Source of the DNA: Bog-756 sp963833585
Lineage (GTDB): Bacteria; Actinomycetota; Acidimicrobiia; Acidimicrobiales; RAAP-2
Direction: 5' to 3'
DNA: 64,000 nucleotides
Assembly: GCA_963833585.1 (NCBI GenBank)
Contig: CAWHYF010000006.1
Coordinates: 248,001-312,000 of the forward strand
Part shown: positions 36,073-44,815 of the stretch, in pieces
Position numbering within the stretch: the first letter of the stretch is position 1
Layout: every line of letters begins with the position of its first letter
Made by a program: the position numbers and the translations under genes
Notes under the pieces: model-generated
What the model saw: only the letters and a program-made list of their open reading frames with translations
Told to the model about the DNA's origin: nothing
The model's database searches: none

Positions 36073-37257
36073 ATGACCGCAAACGACGACACGGCGGCGG
36101 TCGAGGAGCGAGTGGGACGGCTCCTTCGTGATCACCCGCCGGCCGACACCGAACCGCGGGAGTTCCTCGGGGCCCAATTCGACCGGGGCCTGGCGGCCGT
36201 GCACTTCCCGGAGGGATCGGGCGGGCTCGGACTCCCACGCACGTTGCAGGGTCGGGTCTCCCTCCTCCTGCAGGAGGCGGGGGCACCCTCGCCGTTCGCC
36301 GCCAATCCCATCGGTGTCGGCATGGCCGCCCCCACACTGGTCGCCCACGGCACCGACTCGCAGTGCGCCCGCCACCTCCGTCCCCTGTTCGTCGGCGACG
36401 AGATCTGGTGCCAGCTGTTCAGCGAACCCGGCGCGGGCTCCGATGTGGCCGGTCTGGCCACCAGCGCCCGGCGGGACGGCGACACGTGGCTGGTGAACGG
36501 GCAGAAGGTGTGGACCTCCCTCGGCCATCTGGCCCGGTGGGGGCTGCTCCTCGCCCGGACCGATCCCGATGTGCCCAAGCACCGCGGCCTGACCTACTTC
36601 GTGGTGGACATGGCGGCTTCCGAGGTCGAGGTGCGGCCACTGTTTCAGATGACCGGCTACGCCGAGTTCAACGAGGTCTACCTCACCGACCTCCCGGTCC
36701 CCGACTCGGACCGCCTCGGCGCGGTCGGGAACGGCTGGATGGTGGCCGTCACCACCCTCATGAACGAGCGGGTGGCCATCGGTGGCGGGGTGTCCCGGCG
36801 GGGTGAGGGCGTCATCAAGACCCTGGTCGACACCTATCTGCGCCGCGGGGGCACCGAGGTGATGCGCGACCGGGTGATGGCCCTGTGGGTGCGGGCCGAC
36901 GTCCTGCGCCTGACCTCCCTCCGCGCCGCCGCCGGTCTGGCCGGCGGGACGCCCGGCCCGGAGGGATCGATCGGGAAGCTGGCCCGAACCGAGCTCATGC
37001 AGGACGTCCACCGGTGCGCGGTGGACCTGATGGGCATGGAGGGAGGCCTCTACCCCACTGGCTATCGCATGCGTCGACCGGAGCGACCCGGGGAGTCGGC
37101 CCATCCCCAACAGGCGTTCCTGCGGAGCCGGGCCTTCTCCATCGAGGGTGGCACCACCGAGATCATGAAGAACATCCTGGCCGAGCGGGTGCTCGGACTA
37201 CCCGGGGACGTGCGAACGGACAAGGAGGCCGACTGGAGCGAGGTTCCCCGGTCCTGA
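36073..37257 (+). CDS. Acyl-CoA dehydrogenase family protein
   Basis: FAD enzyme of 394 residues. EIWCQLFSEPGAGSDVAGLA and NGQKVWTSLGHLARWGLLLA are the FAD/substrate-binding strands, AEFNEVYLTDLPVPDSDRLG the middle domain and SIEGGTTEIMKNILAERVLG the C-terminal catalytic-domain motif. The N-terminal domain is short and lacks part of the usual first helices. It faces away from the split hydratase across 216 bases, so both may have answered to one promoter region before the insertion. Confidence 0.9.
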   Translation: MTANDDTAAVEERVGRLLRDHPPADTEPREFLGAQFDRGLAAVHFPEGSGGLGLPRTLQGRVSLLLQEAGAPSPFAANPIGVGMAAPTLVAHGTDSQCARHLRPLFVGDEIWCQLFSEPGAGSDVAGLATSARRDGDTWLVNGQKVWTSLGHLARWGLLLARTDPDVPKHRGLTYFVVDMAASEVEVRPLFQMTGYAEFNEVYLTDLPVPDSDRLGAVGNGWMVAVTTLMNERVAIGGGVSRRGEGVIKTLVDTYLRRGGTEVMRDRVMALWVRADVLRLTSLRAAAGLAGGTPGPEGSIGKLARTELMQDVHRCAVDLMGMEGGLYPTGYRMRRPERPGESAHPQQAFLRSRAFSIEGGTTEIMKNILAERVLGLPGDVRTDKEADWSEVPRS

Positions 37258-37303
37258 CCGGGCACCGGCGCGCCGCCCCTGACCGCGGACCCCCCGCGGC
37301 GCC

Positions 37304-38080
37304 CTACCGCGGCCCGCCCTCCCCGTTCGACTCCGTGCCCGACCAGCCGATCGGTCCGACCGCCTCGGCCAGCTCCAACATGGCGAGGCGTTCCCGTGCC
37401 CACGCCGCGGTGATGGCGTCGGCCCAGCCGTCCCGGAGGAGTCGTTTGTTCGCCACCAGGGCCGGGACCGGGTGGTCGGCGATGGTGGCGGCCATCGACA
37501 GGGCGAGCTCGAGCGACCGGCCGTGCTCGGCCCTGGCCACCGCCATGCCGCTGGCCACGGCCTGGTCGGCGCCCATCGGTTGGCCGGACAACACCAACCA
37601 GGTGGCCCGCTGCATGCCCACCCGCCGGGGCAGCAGCCAGCTCCCGGCGGCCTCGACACTCGTCCCCAAACGGACGAAGGGCAACGTGATCTGGGCCGCT
37701 TCGTCCACCACCACCAGGTCGCAGAGCAGGAGGATGGTGGCGCCGAAGCCGACGGCCAACCCGTTGACCGCAGCCACCAGGGGCTTGGGGAAGCGGGCCA
37801 GGGCCTCCAACATGGGGTCGAAGTTCGACCCCAGCTCGGCCGGGCCGCCCGGCCGGCCCATCTCGGCCAGGTCCACGCCGCTGGAGAAGGCCCGGCCCCG
37901 CCCGGTGAGCACACACACCGCCACCCGGTCGTCCGATCCGGCCAGCTCCAGCGTCCGGGTCAACTGCCGGTATCCGTCGGCGGTGAAGGCGTTGAGTTTC
38001 TCGGGTCGGTCGAAGGTCACGATCCGGATGGCGCCGCGATCCTCGCTCCGGAGCGTGAATGCCGGCGACGAACTGGCCAT
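37304..38080 (-). CDS. Enoyl-CoA isomerase-like crotonase
   Basis: Crotonase fold, 258 residues. Both hydratase Glu positions are changed: GFGATILLLCD lacks the first, LPFVRLG the second (Phe). Instead Glu 143 stands in LPFVRLGTSVEAAGSWLLP, matching the PF-x-L-G-x-x-P-E pattern of delta3,delta2-enoyl-CoA isomerases (peroxisomal ECI2 type). So a double-bond shift, not hydration, is the likely reaction, useful for unsaturated acids. Start ATG 38080; a TTG at 38086 is less likely. It converges on the dehydrogenase at 36073. Confidence 0.82.
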   Translation of the reverse strand: MASSSPAFTLRSEDRGAIRIVTFDRPEKLNAFTADGYRQLTRTLELAGSDDRVAVCVLTGRGRAFSSGVDLAEMGRPGGPAELGSNFDPMLEALARFPKPLVAAVNGLAVGFGATILLLCDLVVVDEAAQITLPFVRLGTSVEAAGSWLLPRRVGMQRATWLVLSGQPMGADQAVASGMAVARAEHGRSLELALSMAATIADHPVPALVANKRLLRDGWADAITAAWARERLAMLELAEAVGPIGWSGTESNGEGGPR

Positions 38081-38214
38081 GGACAATCCCCCTGGTCGTG
38101 GTGGACTGGGAACCTACCCGTTCGCCGAAGGGACCGCCCGTCGGAGCACCCCGCCCGCCACTAGCCTCGGCGTCGAACACGGTGGTCCACCGTCACCGGA
38201 GGAGGCGAGCGAAG

Positions 38215-39048
38215 ATGACCGGGACAACGGCCGGCTCCGGCCACGACGACATCCGGGTCGGGCGGGAACGACCCGGGGTGGTCACGTTGACCCTCAACCG
38301 TCCCGACCGTCTCAACGCCTTCACTTCCGAGATGATGGCCCACCTCTTCGACCTGATGGAGCAGGTGGGCCGGGACGAGACCTGTCGGGTGGTGGTGGTC
38401 ACCGGGGCCGGCCGCGGCTTCTGCTCAGGGGACGACCTGCGCGACTACCGCACCCCGGACTGGGTACCGAAGGACGTGGGGCCTTCCCACACCCGGATGT
38501 ACGAGCAGAAGTTCGTCGCCCAGCTGGTACCCAGGCTCCGGGCCATGCCCCAACCGGTCATCGCCGCCGTCAACGGACCGGCCGCCGGAGCGGGCTACGC
38601 CCTGGCGCTCGGTGCCGACCTCCGGGTGGCCGCGGCATCGGCCGTCTTCGTCGACGCCTTCGTGAAGATCGGGGCGTCCGGGGCCGAGATGGGCCTGAGC
38701 TGGCTGCTCCAGCGGGTGGTGGGCGCCACCCGGGCCGCCGAGTTGGTGCTGACCGGACGTCGAGTCGATGCCCAGGAGGCCGCAGACATCGGGTTGGTGC
38801 TCCGGACGGTCCCCGACGGCGAGGTGGTGGAAGCGGCGTACCAGCTGGCCGAACAGATCGTGGCCAACACCCCCTTCGGCACCTGGATGGGCAAGGCCAC
38901 CCTGTGGTCGAACCTGGAGATCCCCAGCCTCGAGGCCGCCATCGACCTGGAGGCCCGGACCCAGGTGCTGGCCCTCGGGACCGACGACGCCCGGTCCCAG
39001 CTCCACCAACAGCGTCACGGCGGCGAGGCCCGCTACACCAACCACTGA
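38215..39048 (+). CDS. Enoyl-CoA hydratase/isomerase family protein
   Basis: Crotonase-fold protein of 277 residues. TGAGRGFCSGDDLRDY and AAVNGPAAGAGYALALGAD form the oxyanion hole. The first hydratase Glu is replaced (GYALA), while an acid occurs in the later position KIGASGAEMGLSWLLQRVVG, as in dienoyl-CoA isomerases and related actinobacterial crotonases. Isomerase or hydratase of an unusual substrate is possible. GGAGGAGG is a strong ribosome site before ATG 38215. Divergent from 37304 by 134 bases. Confidence 0.85.
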   Translation: MTGTTAGSGHDDIRVGRERPGVVTLTLNRPDRLNAFTSEMMAHLFDLMEQVGRDETCRVVVVTGAGRGFCSGDDLRDYRTPDWVPKDVGPSHTRMYEQKFVAQLVPRLRAMPQPVIAAVNGPAAGAGYALALGADLRVAAASAVFVDAFVKIGASGAEMGLSWLLQRVVGATRAAELVLTGRRVDAQEAADIGLVLRTVPDGEVVEAAYQLAEQIVANTPFGTWMGKATLWSNLEIPSLEAAIDLEARTQVLALGTDDARSQLHQQRHGGEARYTNH

Positions 39049-39091
39049 CCCCAGGACCCACGGTGACGTCGCTGACGTCGGGACCGGGGGG

Positions 39092-39457
39092 CTAGCCGGA
39101 AGTGGTTCCTCGCAGCTCCCAGCGGTTCCCGGCCGGATCCTGACAGAAGGCGACGTGGCCTCCGTCCACCTCGAAGGTTCGGAACGAGACACCGGTCTCC
39201 TCCAGCCGGACCTCGAGGGCCGTCAGGTCGTCACCCAATTCCAGGGCCACGTGGGCTCTGGCCGCCGGGCGGTGGTCGGGATCCTCGCTCAGATGGATCT
39301 GCCTGCCGTCCTCGGCCTCGAACCAGCGGGGGCGACCGCCCCGGCCCTCCGGTACGGCCACGGGCCGGAAACCGAGCAGGTCGACCAGGAAACGGGACTC
39401 GGCCTCGGACCCGCCGACCGGCACCCCGAGGTTCACGTGATGGAGGACCAGCATCAC
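39092..39457 (-). CDS. VOC superfamily protein (glyoxalase-like)
   Basis: Protein of 121 residues, one VOC module pair: LVLHHVNLGVPVGGSEAESR, FLVDLLGFRPVAVPEG, the second repeat ARAHVALELGDDLTALEVRL and the end FCQDPAGNRWELRGT with the metal Glu (WEL). Metal-dependent dioxygenase/isomerase fold, activity unknown. The start is GTG 39457 or ATG 39454. It converges on the crotonase at 38215 with a 43-base gap. Confidence 0.78.
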   Translation of the reverse strand: MMLVLHHVNLGVPVGGSEAESRFLVDLLGFRPVAVPEGRGGRPRWFEAEDGRQIHLSEDPDHRPAARAHVALELGDDLTALEVRLEETGVSFRTFEVDGGHVAFCQDPAGNRWELRGTTSG

Positions 39458-39552
39458 CGCAACCTACCCGGGGAGTGGGATCCGAAGTGGCGGGGAACGC
39501 TCCGGAGGCGCGGTGTCCCGCCGCGGTCCACCGACCGGGTCCACGGACCGGG

Positions 39553-40218
39553 TCAGCCCCCGGTGGGTTCCCCGACCCCGAGACGCCGGTACCAGAGTCG
39601 CCACGGCGTGGTGTGACGCTGCCAGACCTCGGGACCCTTGGCGTAGGGCGGTCCGGTGTGCCGTCGGTGGCTCGCCCCTTGCTGGTCGACCTCGTAGACG
39701 GCCAGGTACCGAGGCGCCCCCCGGTGGGGGGCACGGACCTCGCGCACCAGCTCGTAACGCTCGGCCCGGAGCGCATGGCGGCGCTCGGCCACTTCGGGCA
39801 GGTGGACACTGGTGTAGAACTCGTTGAACTGATCCAGCTCCTGGTCGGTGGCGTCGGCCGGAGGGTTCACCCCGAGGAGGTAGATGGCGAACGGAGTGGC
39901 CACCCGGGCCCGGGTCTCTGCGACCCGCCGGTACCAGAGGGACCACGTCGGGCGCAGCCCTTCGGTGTCAGGTCGTTCACCGGTCTCCACCCGATCCCGG
40001 TCGTCGTCCGGGGACCCGCCCAGGTCGGCGACGGTGACGAAGCGCGGGGGTCGAAACCCACGGGCGGCCACGGCCAGGAGCTCGTAACGCTCCTCCTGGT
40101 CAGCGTCGGATGCCGCGGCCCGGGCGAACCCCGCCGCCGCAGTGTCGGCGTCGACTCCGCCACGGACGTCCCACCCCGTCCAGAGGATCAGGCCGGGGGG
40201 GTGGCTCTCGGAGGGCAC
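39553..40218 (-). CDS. EthD-like dimeric alpha/beta-barrel protein
   Basis: Protein of 221 residues from GTG 40218. Two ferredoxin-like repeats: the first GLILWTGWDV through YELLAVAARGF, the second FAIYLLGVNPPADAT with NEFYTSVHLPEVAERRHALR, the EthD/Dabb pattern (N-x-x-Y-x-x-x-H-x-P), and YLAVYEVD. Such proteins assist P450 systems or cyclise or decarboxylate polyketide-type intermediates; function here unknown. An earlier start is possible. A perfect 15-base palindrome lies 195 bases upstream. Confidence 0.6.
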   Translation of the reverse strand: MPSESHPPGLILWTGWDVRGGVDADTAAAGFARAAASDADQEERYELLAVAARGFRPPRFVTVADLGGSPDDDRDRVETGERPDTEGLRPTWSLWYRRVAETRARVATPFAIYLLGVNPPADATDQELDQFNEFYTSVHLPEVAERRHALRAERYELVREVRAPHRGAPRYLAVYEVDQQGASHRRHTGPPYAKGPEVWQRHTTPWRLWYRRLGVGEPTGG

Positions 40219-40412
40219 GCGCCCGACGTTAGCCACCCGTCGACGGGGACCGGGGCCCGCCCGATCAGTCCGGGTCCGGACGCCGCCGCGGCCGGGCAAC
40301 GGGGCCGGTCACTCCACCGTGAGTGGCTGTCGGGAGGCCACCGTCCGGCCGCCTCGCATCTGGGGCGGTCCGCACGCATCTGCCTGGTCCGGCGCCCGCT
40401 CCCTCCTTTAAA

Positions 40413-40427
40413 TAACTGACTCAGTTA
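40413..40427. promoter_or_regulatory. Perfect palindrome, TetR-type operator candidate
   Basis: TAACTGACTCAGTTA is a perfect 7-1-7 inverted repeat in an AT-rich pocket (a TTTAAA stretch precedes it). It resembles operators of actinobacterial TetR repressors. It sits 195 bases before the start of the EthD-like gene and overlaps the stop codon of the glycosyltransferase remnant. Confidence 0.55.
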
Positions 40428-40749
40428 GTTGTAGTGATCCCACTCCTGGTTGTGGATTCCGGCGCGGTTGGTGAGCGTGGCGGCGGTCCGGACCTGTCGG
40501 CACAGCTGTCGCAGGAAGCCGGCGTAGCCGGTCACATCCACCGGTCCCGGGGCGACGGCCACGATGGTGGTGGCACAACCGTCGCCCGGGCCCCAGAACC
40601 ACTCGGTGTTGTGCCCGCTGACCGCGGGGGGAGCCCCGACGCCCGACCCAGCTCGTTGGTCGCCCCCGCCTCTCCGTAGTCCGCCGTGAAGATGATCGCA
40701 TGGGCACGTCGACCGGCGGGGCGTTCCACACCGAGTCGACGGTGGTCAC
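40425..40749 (-). pseudogene. C-terminal remnant of a glycosyltransferase 39 (ArnT-like) protein
   Basis: In one frame HAIIFTADYGEAGATNELGR is the conserved NYGEAGA segment of ArnT/PMT-type membrane glycosyltransferases; after a six-C run (40626-40631 on the plus strand, six G) the next frame gives AVSGHNTEWFWGPG, CATTIVAVAPGPVDVTG and a stop at 40425-40427. The SGHN-x-x-x-x-WG motif is diagnostic. The large membrane part upstream is absent, so this is a truncated and frameshifted relic. Confidence 0.65.
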
Positions 40750-40879
40750 CAGGAGATGGCCTCTACGTGTGCACGGACCTCACCCGGGCCTGGTCGAGGG
40801 AATGGGATCGAGTCAGACACTACGGCTGACGGGTCGGACCAAGCCGCCTTGGCCGGCCATCCCCCCGTAGGCTGAGGCG

Positions 40880-41386
40880 ATGACGCCCGATCCCCCCGCG
40901 GCCACCCAGGGCCCTACCTCCTCGACCCCGCTGCCTCTGGGTGAAGCCGGCGCCACCGCGGGTCACGACCCAACGACCGATCCCATTCCGACGAAGAAGT
41001 CGGTGCTCGGCCTGCTCATCGTCCTGCTCGTCGTGGGGGTCGCCCTCATCATCGCGTTCTTCGCTGCCGTACGGCACTGGCTGGCGTTGCATACGGGCAC
41101 CCTCCACGGCGGACCCGACCTGTACTACAACTTCTGGTCCGGATTCGGTTCTGACCTCGGTGAGGCCACGCTCATCAGCGCCGTCGGTGTCGGGGTGTAC
41201 ACGGGCGTCCGCAAGGTCAATTGCCACACCAAGGGGTGTTGGAGAATCGGGCACCACGTGCTGGAAGGAACTCCGTACATCCTGTGTCGCCACCACCACC
41301 CTGGTGTGCCGACCAGGGGTGCCTCCCACCAGCACATCCTCGAACAACACCGGCGGTACAAGGAAGCCCAAGACAGGGCTGGATAG
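40880..41386 (+). CDS. Small membrane protein with a Cys/His cluster, unknown
   Basis: Protein of 168 residues, family not recognised. A Pro/Thr-rich N-terminal tail of about 40 residues is followed by a strong membrane helix (VLGLLIVLLVVGVALIIAFF, 42-61) and a second weaker one (about 92-110). Then a Cys/His cluster: Cys115, Cys120, His125, His126, Cys136, His138-140. This may bind a metal at the inner face of the membrane. It is intact, with GAGGCG before ATG, and stands 45 bases before an SDR gene, possibly in one unit. Confidence 0.6.
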   Translation: MTPDPPAATQGPTSSTPLPLGEAGATAGHDPTTDPIPTKKSVLGLLIVLLVVGVALIIAFFAAVRHWLALHTGTLHGGPDLYYNFWSGFGSDLGEATLISAVGVGVYTGVRKVNCHTKGCWRIGHHVLEGTPYILCRHHHPGVPTRGASHQHILEQHRRYKEAQDRAG

Positions 41387-41431
41387 GCAGAGCATCAGCT
41401 TGTCGGGGCGCGACTCGGGAGCAGAGGGCCA

Positions 41432-42190
41432 ATGAACGTCGTAATCGGCGCGGCATCGGGAATGGGTGCTGCGGTGGCAGGCCTGCTGGCCGGCACCGGA
41501 GTCCTGCGAGCCGACCGCCGGGGCGACGACACCGGCGTCATCGGCTGCGACATCCGGAGACAGGAGGAGGTCACCGCCCTGGTCGAGGCGACCGGCGAGC
41601 TCGACGCCCTGGTGGTCACCGCCGGACTTTCACCGTCGATGGCCGGCGGTCGCGACATCTACGCGGTCAACCTGATCGGTATGGACCGGGTGCTCACTAC
41701 GTTCGAACCGGCCCTGCGCCCGGGTTCGGCCGCCGTGTGCTTCTCTTCGATGTCCGCGCACATGGCGACGGTCCCGCCGGAGGTGGGGGTGGTGCTCGAC
41801 AGTCCTTCCTCGCCGAGCTTCTTCACCGACCTCGCGGCCGCCGGTGTGGACGTCGACGATCCTCAGAGCGCGTATCCCCTGTCCAAGGCCGGGGTGATCC
41901 GGCTGGTTCGCCGCCGCGCCGGTCTCTGGGGCGCCAAGGGGGCCCGACTCCTCTCGTTGTCACCGGGGATCATCGACACCGGGATGGGCCGGCTGGAAGC
42001 CTCGAACCACCCGGAAATGGCACCGATGGTCGCCGGGAGTCCGTTGGGTCGGGAGGCGAGGCCCGCGGAGGTGGCCTCCGTGGCGGCCTTCCTGGTGTCC
42101 GACGCGGCGTCGTTCATGACCGGCACCGACGTGCTCGTCGACGGCGGTGCGATCGCGGCGATCATGGGGCCGGGGGGATCCGCCGCGTAG
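41432..42190 (+). CDS. SDR family oxidoreductase
   Basis: SDR of 252 residues. The cofactor loop IGAASGMGAAVAGLLAGTG is a GxxxGxG variant without the usual leading Thr; strand two is short, so the cofactor preference is unclear. SSMSAHM gives the Ser, SAYPLSKAG the Tyr and Lys, SPGIIDTGMG the loop, and FMTGTDVLVDGG the usual ending. Closest to 3-alpha-hydroxysteroid/carveol-type dehydrogenases in having a shortened Rossmann N terminus. GGAG with AGGG precedes the ATG. Confidence 0.88.
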   Translation: MNVVIGAASGMGAAVAGLLAGTGVLRADRRGDDTGVIGCDIRRQEEVTALVEATGELDALVVTAGLSPSMAGGRDIYAVNLIGMDRVLTTFEPALRPGSAAVCFSSMSAHMATVPPEVGVVLDSPSSPSFFTDLAAAGVDVDDPQSAYPLSKAGVIRLVRRRAGLWGAKGARLLSLSPGIIDTGMGRLEASNHPEMAPMVAGSPLGREARPAEVASVAAFLVSDAASFMTGTDVLVDGGAIAAIMGPGGSAA

Positions 42191-42435
42191 TCGCCGCCCG
42201 GACCGGCGCCGTCCGGGGCCGCCCGGTCAGGGGGTCGGCGTTCTGTCGGGCATGGCTCGGCGGGCCGGCGACAGGCCGGTGATAACGTCACATCATGGGG
42301 GATGAGAACGGCATTCCGGCCGAGCGGATGGTCGACCGAGAACCGTCGGCCGAGGTCGGGTGACCGGGGTCGGGACGGGAGCGAGTCCCGATTCCCCGGG
42401 AGTCCGCACCCACCATGGGGACGGAGCGGGGCTCG

Positions 42436-43581
42436 ATGAGTGAGTCGATGGAGCGGTTCCACATCCGGGTCGACGACCTGGTTCTCGAGGACCTCCAGAC
42501 CCGTCTCGCTCGCACCCGCTTTCCGGACCAGATCGACGGCACCGGATGGGAGGGTGGAATGCCCATCGACTACCTGGCCGAACTGGTCTCGTACTGGCGC
42601 GATTCGTACGACTGGCGCACCCATGAAGCCCGCCTGAACGAGTACGAGCACTTCCGCACCCGCATCGACGGACAGTCGCTCCACTTCATCCATGCACGAT
42701 CACCCCATCCGGAGGCCTTTCCCCTCATCATCACGCACGGCTGGCCCGGTTCGGTCCTCGAATTCCTCGACCTCATCCCGAGGCTGACCGATCCCGAGGC
42801 GCACGGTGGCGCGGCCGAGGATGCGTTCCACGTCATCGCGCCTTCCCTTCCGGGGTACGGCTTCTCCGAGCCCCCCCGCACACGCGGCTGGGATGTGCGG
42901 CGGATCGCGCGGGCCTTCATCGACCTCGTGGATCGCCTGGACTACACCCGCTACGGGGCCCAGGGCGGGGACTGGGGCGCCCAGGTGACGAGCAGGATGG
43001 CCGCATTGGATCCGGAGCGCTGTGCCGGCATCCATCTCAACATGCCGGTCGGCGCCCGCCCGGAGGACCCCGGGGCCCTCACCGAGGAGGAACAGGCCGA
43101 CCTCGCCCGGATGGGACGCTTCCAGCGCCACGAGTCGGGCTACGCCAACGAGCAGGGAACCAAGCCCCAGACCGTCGGTGTCGCCCTCAACGACTCGCCG
43201 GCGGGACTCCTGGCCTGGATCGTCGAGAAGTTTCGCGCCTGGAGCGACTGTGACGGTCACCCGGAGAACGCCTTCACCCGGGACCAGCTGATCACCAACG
43301 TGATGCTGTACTGGGTGACGCAGACGCCCACCTCTTCGGCTCGACTCTACTGGGAGAGCAATCAGAGCGGCGTGCTCAACGAGAAGCTGCCGTTCATCAC
43401 CGTTCCCACCGGGGTCGCCCGCTACCCCAAGGAGGTCCTGCGCTGGCCGCGTTCGGGTGTCGAGCGTCAATTCAACCTCACCTATTGGGCGGAGATGCCC
43501 CGCGGAGGCCACTTCGCCGCCATGGAGCAGCCCGAACTGTTCGCCGACGATCTGCGGAAGTTCTTCCGAACGGTGCGCTGA
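42436..43581 (+). CDS. Epoxide hydrolase (EHN-domain alpha/beta hydrolase)
   Basis: Protein of 381 residues. The N-terminal EHN domain (FHIRVDDLVLEDLQTRLART) leads to an alpha/beta hydrolase: HGWPGSVLEFLDLIP (oxyanion), YGAQGGDWGAQVTSRMAAL with the Asp nucleophile, and GGHFAAMEQPE with the His. PSLPGYGFSEPP is also typical. Opens epoxides to diols. ATG 42436, with GGAG upstream, is preferred to 42415. In context it could act on an epoxide made by a P450 or LLM monooxygenase of the cluster. Confidence 0.9.
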   Translation: MSESMERFHIRVDDLVLEDLQTRLARTRFPDQIDGTGWEGGMPIDYLAELVSYWRDSYDWRTHEARLNEYEHFRTRIDGQSLHFIHARSPHPEAFPLIITHGWPGSVLEFLDLIPRLTDPEAHGGAAEDAFHVIAPSLPGYGFSEPPRTRGWDVRRIARAFIDLVDRLDYTRYGAQGGDWGAQVTSRMAALDPERCAGIHLNMPVGARPEDPGALTEEEQADLARMGRFQRHESGYANEQGTKPQTVGVALNDSPAGLLAWIVEKFRAWSDCDGHPENAFTRDQLITNVMLYWVTQTPTSSARLYWESNQSGVLNEKLPFITVPTGVARYPKEVLRWPRSGVERQFNLTYWAEMPRGGHFAAMEQPELFADDLRKFFRTVR

Positions 43582-43594
43582 GCCACTGCCTGTT

Positions 43595-43618
43595 GCCCCG
43601 GGAACGCTTCTCGGGGGC
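43595..43618. terminator. Weak hairpin between convergent genes
   Basis: GCCCCG (43595-43600) can pair with CGGGGGC (43612-43618) with one bulge, in the 52-base gap between the epoxide hydrolase and the convergent crotonase. Position supports a terminator; structure is imperfect. Confidence 0.3.
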
Positions 43619-43633
43619 GCCTCTCGGGCCAGC

Positions 43634-44404
43634 TCAATCCTTGGGCCTGAGCAGTCGTTCGAGATTGGTCCGGGTGTGCTCGTCCTGCCAGTGGTCGAGG
43701 ACCTGGCGGTCGAGCAGACGGCTCTCGTCTCCCCCGATGACCCCGAGCACCGTTCGTCTGGACGTGGCCTTGGCCAAGGCGTAGGCACCGGCGTCGAGTG
43801 AGGCCGCCCGCTCGGCGGCGGCGACGGCCGCCCCTTGCAGCTCGGACAACGGCAGGCTCTCGTGGACCAGACCTCGCCGACACGCCTCGTCGGCGTCCAG
43901 CAACTGGGCCTCGAGCATCAGCTGCTCGGCGTGCCGCCCGCAGGTGTGCACCAGCAACTCGACGGCCAGGACCGGAAACGCCACACCGACCCGCAACTCG
44001 GTCACCCCGATCCGCGCTCCGTCGGCGATGAGCCGGGTGTCACAGGTGCAGGCCAGGATGCAGCCGCCGGCGATCGCCGAGCCGTTGACGGCGGCGACCG
44101 TCGGCTTGGGACACCGGAAGAGGGCCAGGAGGGCCGAGTCCAGCGCCTCCAGGAGCGTCTCGGTGTGGCGCTCTTCGTGGCCCAGGACCTCGTTCACATT
44201 CAGTCCGGCCGAGAAGACCGGTCCGTCGCCCGTGAGGATCAGGGCACGAACGGCCGGGTCCCGTGCACAGCCCAGGACGTACGAGGCGATCTCGTGCAAC
44301 GTCTCCACATCCAGCGCGTTCACCTTGTCGCTGGCGAGGGTCAGTACGGCGGTACCGCCGATCTGTGAAACCTTGATCTTGCGGAACGGTGGGCTGTCGG
44401 CCAT
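43634..44404 (-). CDS. Enoyl-CoA hydratase/isomerase family protein
   Basis: Crotonase-fold, 256 residues. TGDGPVFSAGLNVNEVL and AAVNGSAIAGGCILACTCD are the oxyanion regions; the first hydratase Glu is Ile (GGCILA), the second is kept in IGVTELRVGVAFP. One-acid crotonases are often isomerases or act on special substrates. The start is placed at ATG 44404; ATG 44413 has a purine tract immediately before it. A palindrome 23-33 bases upstream may control it. Confidence 0.82.
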   Translation of the reverse strand: MADSPPFRKIKVSQIGGTAVLTLASDKVNALDVETLHEIASYVLGCARDPAVRALILTGDGPVFSAGLNVNEVLGHEERHTETLLEALDSALLALFRCPKPTVAAVNGSAIAGGCILACTCDTRLIADGARIGVTELRVGVAFPVLAVELLVHTCGRHAEQLMLEAQLLDADEACRRGLVHESLPLSELQGAAVAAAERAASLDAGAYALAKATSRRTVLGVIGGDESRLLDRQVLDHWQDEHTRTNLERLLRPKD

Positions 44405-44815
44405 TTCCGTCATCCTTCCTTGGGTAGTCACTGTGACCGTATGCAGGTCCCTGGGTCACGCACTCCGGATCGACGACCGCTCCGAGCGGGTACCGGCTTC
44501 GATCTGGGCTCCGGCAGCTGGCGGTACGGGCGCAGAATTCTCATCCTTCGTTCCTCGGCGGCCCCCCAAGAGAGCGGACCGGCCTCCGATCACCGGTATG
44601 GGCAGTCAACGGCCGACCTGCGCACACAGTGCCTCTGCATCGCGTCAGATTCTTCCAGAATGGAAGGGGCCGGGGCACACCCGGGAGCGGCCCACCGAGA
44701 GTTGGCGTCGGCCGCGACGTTCGGCGCGCCATGGCTGGGCAATGTCACAAGAACGCTGCAGTAGCATCAGCCGAATGGACGTGTCCGACACCTCCGGGAA
44801 CGACCGCGGCACCCG
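44405..44815. other. Divergent intergenic region
   Basis: 411 bases between the crotonase at 43634 and the VOC gene at 44816, which point away from each other. Apart from the palindrome at 44427, no gene is supported; short plus-strand frames have no homology. It should hold two promoters. Confidence 0.45.
44427..44437. promoter_or_regulatory. Palindromic operator candidate GTCACTGTGAC
   Basis: A perfect 5-1-5 inverted repeat (GTCAC-T-GTGAC) 23 bases before the start of the crotonase gene at 44404, where a repressor would block transcription. The arms match those of the larger repeat at 52771 (TGTCAC / GTGACA), but the spacing differs. Confidence 0.4.
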
